Below, piece by piece: positions 58,498-64,000 of a DNA stretch of 64,000 nt. The translations under genes were made by a program, and so were the position numbers. Every line of letters starts with the position of its first letter. Position 1 is the stretch's first letter. The notes beneath the pieces are model-generated. The model did no database searches, was not told the origin of the DNA, and saw nothing but the letters and a program-made list of their open reading frames with translations. The stretch covers positions 465,505-529,504 of the forward strand of contig LSRX01000478.1 in assembly GCA_001939145.1 (NCBI GenBank). Direction: 5' to 3'. This stretch comes from Symbiodinium microadriaticum. Lineage: Eukaryota > Sar > Dinophyceae > Suessiales > Symbiodiniaceae.

Positions 58498-58649
58498 GGA
58501 TTGCACGCAGCGCGGAATGTCCGGTGGCCGAGCGTATGGGGTGGAGCAAGCATCGCTCGATGCCCGGAGTCATTGACTCACGACCGTTTGGTGGTTTCAG
58601 ACAGGCACGACATGTACTGTCCCGGAGGACCTAGAGCATACATGTCGCC

Positions 58650-60864
58650 AAGTTTTGCCTAGTGGTCGAGCCGATCCAGAGCTGAAGCATCACAGTAAAA
58701 GATCGCGCAACAAGCTTTGATGCTTAAAGTTCTCAGCTCCGTCAGCCGTTTGGCTGCCCTCCCATCATTGCAGCCCCAGAACTCCTCCTCCGCCTGCATC
58801 AGCATGGCCACCGGGCTTCCAATGCATCCTTGTCGCAGACCGCAGCTGGGCCAGATCTCCTTTTCAAGTTGTTCGTTGCTGGAAAATATATTTGACCGGT
58901 CCAAGCCATTGCAAGACAACCTTTTGCAAGGAAGGATTCACCTGAGCGAGCTTTCAGGCTTCTCGAATGGTTGCCCAAGACACAAGATCAAAAGCGGTCG
59001 TAAGGTCCATGGAGATCTGGAGGCCACCACTACTTTGCAGCTTGGAGATGCATGTTGTTGATGTAGGTTGGTACGATTTCTCAGGGAAGGTTGCGTACTG
59101 CTTCACAGTGTCGGAAAGCACGCTCGGGTGCGGTAAAAGTCGACCTATTGGGTACATGCGCACATTGCGGCCAAGTATACATGGATCTGCTCGTTCGCCT
59201 GGGAGATGACAATGCGCATGAGGCCCTTGCCGATCGGAGGCTGTAGTCCGATGGTCCTCCAGTCCAGAGGCTTGTCGTTCTTGCCCTTTGGCTTCGGTAA
59301 GCGTGCGACCGGGGCGTTGGCCCATTCCTATTCGATATGCAAATCCTCTTTGCTCCATTGATGGTTCACCTGTTCCGTGATGAAACGAGCTGTTTCCGTA
59401 GAGCACGTACGCCGAACCGCAGAGGGAGCTGCGTTTTTGGGCACGGCCTTCCGAGGGGAGATGTTCGAGCTGATGCCAGACCTTTGCCACCGAGACTTGT
59501 AATGGTGCATGTTGTCTAGGATGACTGGGTTGAAGGTGGGTCCCTGGCGCCGCATCGTTCTGCGAAGGCTTCAATGATCCAGTCCAGTTCTGCCTCCGGA
59601 GTGATGATGTGGCCTTGCTTGTACAATTGCAGCGGTTTCCGCTTTATCGTATAATTGCAGCGGCCGCTTTATCTTTGGCGCCAGTGTTTTGACAGAACTA
59701 GTGCATATCACCTTGTTGGGCGGCTTGTTGTGCTGGTGCAAGCATTCCTTGTTTGTGAGCTTTGCTTCGCTCCTTAGCCCCTGCTTTGTGTTCTCTATGA
59801 GCTCTAGCAAACTGAGACCACTGTTGCCATGCCGTAAACACCCCTTGTGCCGTGAAATTGTGCGATCCCATACTTCTGAAGAGCCCCCACATCTCCTTCG
59901 CACTGTTGGCCAAAGCCTTCGTTGCCTCATCCTGTGTCCGGTTGTGTCGGTCCGCTTTCGGGCAGAGCTCCTGAGCAGTGGTAGCGATGCCCGTCTCCAT
60001 TTGTTGCAAATTATGCTACCGATCCCGGATAATCCGATTCCCGCACACCTTGTCCATTGTCGTGCAGGTTGTGTTGAAATCACGCGTTGTTATAAGAATG
60101 TGGCGATTCGGAATGCCTCTCAACGTCTTCTGGAGCTGTACCAGGAATTTCTGAGTGCGTTCGGAGTGAGCTCGTTATCATTGGCAGTGTGTGTTGGTAG
60201 GCATTCAGGATGGCAATGGGTTGAGAACGATTCACACGTACCTGTATAATCTGCCTGGGTGCATGCACTGCATGAAATTGAATCTCTGAGCTGTTGGCGA
60301 GCTTTGTGGAGACCATGACAAGAAGGCCCCCGATCCGGTCTTCTTTCGCCTGCCGAATGAATGAAGTGGAAATCGGCGGTGCTCTAGTTTGCATCATAGT
60401 TCCATGTAGGTTTCGATTTCACGAAACACCCGTGCATGTAGGTCAACCGCGCTCCACATTCGTATCCGGAGTGATGTGGATGTAGATGTGGATGTGCCGG
60501 ACCTAGGCAGGCTTCTGGTTTGGATCTGAACTGGTCTAAACCACCGGTGTTCCCGCCAAGAGCCTCGGTAGTAAACTCCTCCTTCTCTGCATGCCCTGGC
60601 ATAGGCACGACGATAAGTTCGCTTAGCACACTTGGAAATGTCTGTATTGAAGGGCCCTTGTGCCTCCCATGAACCCACATGCTTCGCCAAAATGGCTTCA
60701 GACATCCAAGTGGGATCGACGCAGCCCTCACATCTGCACCCACAAAGAACATGTTGTAATGCTGTGTCCTTCTGTGAGCGCGACCGGACCTGGGAACGAC
60801 TCAGGGTATTTTGATCTGCGGGCTGCCCCGAAGCGACCCCGTGATGCGAGGAACCCCAAGCCAA
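58650..60864 (-). pseudogene. Decayed endonuclease-type LINE
   Basis: Reading the minus strand 5' to 3': an N-terminal motif CAKRTYRRAYARACREGGVY + YRGSW (about 60640-60570), then an endonuclease-like part DRIGGLLVMVSTKLANSSEI...PIAILNAYQHTLP (about 60340-60190). A linker AKEMWGLFRSMGSHNFTAQG...GVFTAWQQWSQFARAHREHK follows (about 59900-59780). The start of the RT palm is GGLQISMDLTTAFDLVSWAT (about 59025-58966), and GLRQGCIGSP is an RT motif (about 58850-58815). Frames change at least four times and the FADD box is not intact. This family pattern is typical of dinoflagellate non-LTR elements. The 3' end cannot be fixed; GTA microsatellites lie on both sides. Confidence 0.65.
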
Positions 60865-61164
60865 GGCGAAGGCGTTGAAATAAAGCGGGTCTTGAACTTA
60901 GCCGACTTAGCCCCCTGCTCTTCACAGCATTGTCTCTCCTATGCGGGAGATGAAGTGATGTCTTCTACGAGGACATTGAAACTCGTTGACCACAATCTTG
61001 TTGTGGCATGGTACCCAGGTCAGCATCGTATGATACATCGAGACGTCCAAACTGCATACTTGATGCGCCAGCCGTAAACAGAGAGCAGCGAACCGGAAAC
61101 TCATGACACGTCCTAGAGCACGGCGCTGCCCTCTAAGCTGGCACTGGCGGTGCAGCCGAGATGC

Positions 61165-61181
61165 TTGAAGTAGTAGTAGGG

Positions 61182-61219
<38 letters not shown>

Positions 61220-61267
61220 TGTTGTTGTTGTGGTAGTAGTCGTAGTCGTAGTAGTAGCAGTAGTAGC

Positions 61268-61323
<56 letters not shown>

Positions 61324-61397
61324 GAGTAGTAGTAGTAGTAGGAGGAGGAGGAGGAGTAGTAGTGGTCGTGGTAGTGGTAGTGGTAGGTGGTTGTAGC

Positions 61398-61447
<50 letters not shown>

Positions 61448-61589
61448 GAGCAGTAGCAGTAGCAGTAGTAGCAGTAGTAGTAGCAGTAGCAGTAGCAGTA
61501 GTCGGAGTGGAGTAGGAGGAGTAGGATGAGTAGTGGTAGTCGCAGCAGAGTAGGAGGGGTAGGAGTAGGAGTAGGATGAGTAGTAGTAG

Positions 61590-61633
<44 letters not shown>

Positions 61634-61634
61634 A

Positions 61635-61665
<31 letters not shown>

Positions 61666-61716
61666 TGTTGTTGTTGTTGTGGTAGTAGTCGTAGTCGCAG
61701 TAGTAGCAGTAGTAGC

Positions 61717-61757
<41 letters not shown>

Positions 61758-61804
61758 GAGGAGGAGGAGGAGGAGTGGTCGTGGTAGTGGTAGGTGGTTG
61801 TAGC

Positions 61805-61848
<44 letters not shown>

Positions 61849-61990
61849 ACGTAGTAGTAGTAGCAGTAGCAGTAGCAGTAGTAGCAGTAGCAGTAGCAGT
61901 AGTCGGAGTGGAGTAGGAGGAGTAGGATGAGTAGTGGTAGTCGCAGCAGAGTAGGAGGGGTAGGAGTAGGAGTAGGATGAGTAGTAGTAG

Positions 61991-62035
<45 letters not shown>

Positions 62036-62056
62036 TAGTAGGAGTAGTGACAGGGG
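61165..62056. repeat. Giant GTA-rich compound microsatellite with higher-order duplication
   Basis: Almost 900 bases of GTA, GCA, GTC, GGA and GTT trinucleotides. GTCGGAGTGGAGTAGGAGGA at 61501 recurs at 61912 and GTTGTTGTTGTGGTAGTAGT at about 61219 recurs near 61665, so a block of about 410-450 bases has been duplicated. Long open frames across it (poly-Val, poly-Ser, poly-Leu, poly-Tyr) are artefacts of the three-base period. Confidence 0.97.
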
Positions 62057-62279
62057 GAGTCGCTGCTGCAGCCAGACACAGCAGCTGCAGTGGACAAAAA
62101 AAAGGATTAGCAGTTGCGACAGAGCCACGCACGATACAGCCAACGCAACAGAAACTCATCGCAACAACGATAATTTAGTTCTCAAACTGCGTATCAAGAC
62201 TCCACCTCAAACATGTGCCCCGCACTGTGAGAGCTCATGCGTGTGTTTGCTTGACTTGCATAACTTTCTTCTAAAGCGG

Positions 62280-62465
62280 AAAACTGATGCAACGACAGGT
62301 GAAACACCGCTGTTCGAAGCAGCTTCTGCAGCGAATCTGCGAATTGTAGCTGCGCTGCTGTTGCATGGGGCAGCAACACGCCTGCAGATCGAACCAACGT
62401 AGCTCTGGTCATTCTAGCTTCGAAGTGTACTGATATTAAAGCGGTTCTCGTTGAAGTTTGTCTGG
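62280..62465 (+). pseudogene. Two ankyrin repeats with a frame change
   Basis: TDATTGETPLFEAASAANLR + IVAALLLHGAA (62284-62375) is a good ankyrin repeat. TNVALVILASKCTDIKAVLV + EVCLGAG (62395-62464) is a second one in a different frame. A stop at 62400-62402 separates the frames. It is either a frameshifted gene or a misread indel. The + strand open frame upstream begins inside the GTA microsatellite. Confidence 0.55.
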
Positions 62466-62909
62466 GTGCTGGTTGACTACATTACCGTAGGTCCCGTTGT
62501 TTCTCAAGGGAGGCTGGGACAGCGCAGATGTATAGTACTCCAAGCAAAAGTTATGATATCTCATAAAAACGCATGTCCGAGGATTCCTTGCACCGGACAG
62601 AGCATGGTGCCGTTGCTGCAGACATGGCCTCAGTCGGCGGTGTGGCAACAAGAGAGAGCTGTGGTTTCGGAGCATGCCTCACGCCCCATTTCCTGATGAG
62701 ATGATGTGACAACTGCACCTCTGCTTCCTTGTATTTTTTGGCCCCTAGCCGGTTGAGAGCCTGAGGACGTAGCAGAGGATCCAGCAACACGAGCTTTGCT
62801 GAGAAGATGGGATGGCCAGGACTCGGTTCCAAAGAGAGACTCAACTGAGACTAGAAATTCGATGTTCATCCTGGTTATGGTGTGTCATTGCTGAGGTGAT
62901 CTTGTCCAA

Positions 62910-63026
62910 ATGTTGGGCAAGCTGACAGAAGCTGACGCCAAATCCTTGGCCTCGCGTTTGAAACTCGAGGTGGGCATGGAGGAGCTGAAGGACTGGACGG
63001 CATGTGGTCACGAAGCTGCTGCATGA
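62910..63026 (+). CDS. Short helical exon or ORF
   Basis: ATG opens MLGKLTEADAKSLASRLKLE, VGMEELKDWTACGHEAAA, TGA: 38 residues, amphipathic and coiled-coil-like. Its position just before the SH3-like segments suggests part of the same gene. Confidence 0.33.
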   Translation: MLGKLTEADAKSLASRLKLEVGMEELKDWTACGHEAAA

Positions 63027-63044
63027 CCACACACACTATGCACC

Positions 63045-63817
63045 ATGGAAGTGCACCTTGACCAGGAGAGCCAACCAGAAAGTCTGGCACAAATTGATGC
63101 AGCGAGTCCTGGAGTTCGGTATCGCGTCGTTTACAAGAAGGTCCCTATGCAGCGCAACCGAAGCCTAGAGATGTTTTGCAGAGTGGACATCCGCGTCAGG
63201 TGGCCGTTCGTAAGGAACCCAACACGAAATCGCAAGCTTGGCGCCAAGTGCCGCAAGGTGAGATTCTTGATTGCATAAAATTTGCAAGTCTCCCGGTCTG
63301 GTTGCACGCCAACAACAGTCGATTGCAGCCTTGCTGTTGTTCCCCTCGCTTGGTAATGTTCCATTGGAAACACCAACCCCGAACAAACTTCTGTGGCTAA
63401 GAGCTTGTTCCTGCTTGCATGCAAATGGAAAGGATCGTGGAGATGTTTGAATGGGACGACAGTCATGCCTGGCGCCGTGTTCGAATTCTTGCGATCCGAG
63501 AAGCGGAAGAAGGCGGCGGTATGCAGGACAGTCCTGTTGACGAGGGCAGGGTCTTTTGCAAGACTTTAAATCGTTTCTATCCGATTATCGCCGCTCGCTG
63601 CGAGGAAGTGGACGGCTGGATGTTGATCGAGTCACCAAGTATTGGAGTGCTGCTGCAAGAAGTCAGCCAAGGACAGTGCTGTCTTCGTAGTTGCTGGCAG
63701 TCTTTGGGTGGTGGTGGTGGTGGTGGTGGTGGTCGTGGCGGTGGCGGCGGTGGCGGTGGTGGTAGTGGTGGTGGATATGAATGGGGCTCTTCCAACTCAA
63801 TTTTTAGCTATGCATGA
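63045..63817 (+). CDS. SH3-like domain gene fragments with poly-Gly tail
   Basis: GVRYRVVYKKVPMQRNRSLE (about 63111-63170) is the first half of an SH3-like unit. VAVRKEPNTKSQAWRQVPQG + EILD (about 63206-63280) lies in another frame and is a second first-half. RIVEMFEWDDSHAWRRVRIL (about 63431-63490) and GWMLIESPSIGVLLQEVSQG (about 63615-63675) complete a unit. A (GGT)n tract (63709-63772) is read as poly-Gly before the stop at 63815-63817. Frame changes may be introns; a stop at about 63400 must be spliced out for the second and third parts to be joined. Related to 55450-55690. Confidence 0.45.
63709..63772. repeat. (GGT)n/(GGC)n microsatellite
   Basis: About 20 GGT/GGC units, coding for glycine in the frame above. 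Confidence 0.95.
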
Positions 63818-64000
63818 ACGTGCGAGTGAAGCAATTTGAGAGTAAAGAATCAGCATATTTGTTGCGGAGGAGATGATTCCGACGACGACTTTGCTGGCTG
63901 AGTTGTGGCGAAAATTCGCTTTCATTTTCAGAGTTATTAGTGCGCGAAGGTGATGTAGTAAAAATATCTATTTCATGCAACATTTATATATATGATTGGG

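Noticed and set aside
60922..62159. Several open frames of 330-390 codons on the minus strand
   Set aside because: They are poly-Leu, poly-Tyr and poly-Thr translations of a trinucleotide microsatellite, open in every frame by its period.
1..64000. rRNA, tRNA, spliced-leader RNA or U-snRNA genes
   Set aside because: I looked for conserved stretches by eye and found none; only relict leader ends at 19798-19833 are present. A covariance-model search would be decisive.

Overview
This window looks like nuclear DNA of a dinoflagellate. The strongest reason is a tandem set of relict spliced leaders at 19798-19833, ending in the dinoflagellate leader 3' sequence GCTCAAG. Supporting signs are plant-type TTTAGGG telomere-like repeats scattered in both orientations, several candidate introns with GC-AG boundaries, reverse-transcriptase families of the dinoflagellate type, and very sparse, short, GC-rich exons. 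There is no bacterial gene organisation, rRNA, tRNA or CRISPR that I can support. All calls were made by eye.

Layout. 1-13.25 kb, 20.84-25.9 kb and 27-55.4 kb form a repeat sea. It holds degenerate TTTAGGG/CCCTAAA tracts plus at least eight families of short terminal-inverted-repeat elements (named A-H here, about 80-225 bp each, non-autonomous). Embedded in it are short candidate exons, mostly on the + strand. The best multi-exon models, supported by matching splice phases, are 8307-8602, 13253-13602, 35635-36271, 48907-49310 and 50656-51579. 13.25-20.09 kb is a different contig: GC-rich, with ankyrin-like remnants, a decayed reverse transcriptase and the 5' end of an SL-bearing retrogene that runs into a 746-base gap (20090-20835). 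25.9-27.0 kb holds the 3' end of a second reverse transcriptase of the same family on the - strand. 55.4-64 kb is again gene-like: SH3-like and ankyrin-like fragments, a decayed endonuclease-type LINE on the - strand (about 58.65-60.86 kb) and very large GTA microsatellites.

The main biological theme is the relation between the small inverted-repeat elements and exons. Two elements (A copy at about 8373-8503, C copy at 49035-49122) coincide almost exactly with GC-AG introns whose removal joins two reading frames. An H copy fills most of another intron. F and E copies interrupt coding exons with an ATGT target duplication, and their removal restores the frame or stop codon. TTTAGGG arrays themselves have been inserted with target duplications (14 bp at 53772-53976; about 25 bp at 6393-6477). 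I read this as an active or recently active intron-creating (introner-like) ecosystem plus telomere-repeat insertion at breaks. The elements and direct repeats are seen in the sequence; the splicing is inferred and needs RNA data.

Limits. Single N bases at 2282, 8786, 10286, 13252 and 26998 look like contig joins, so order and continuity across them are uncertain. A 508-bp identical duplication (8276-8783 and 10287-10794) sits exactly at two of them. Short exons were judged by reading-frame plausibility and splice signals. In GC-rich stretches other frames can look plausible too, so most exon confidences are kept below 0.5.
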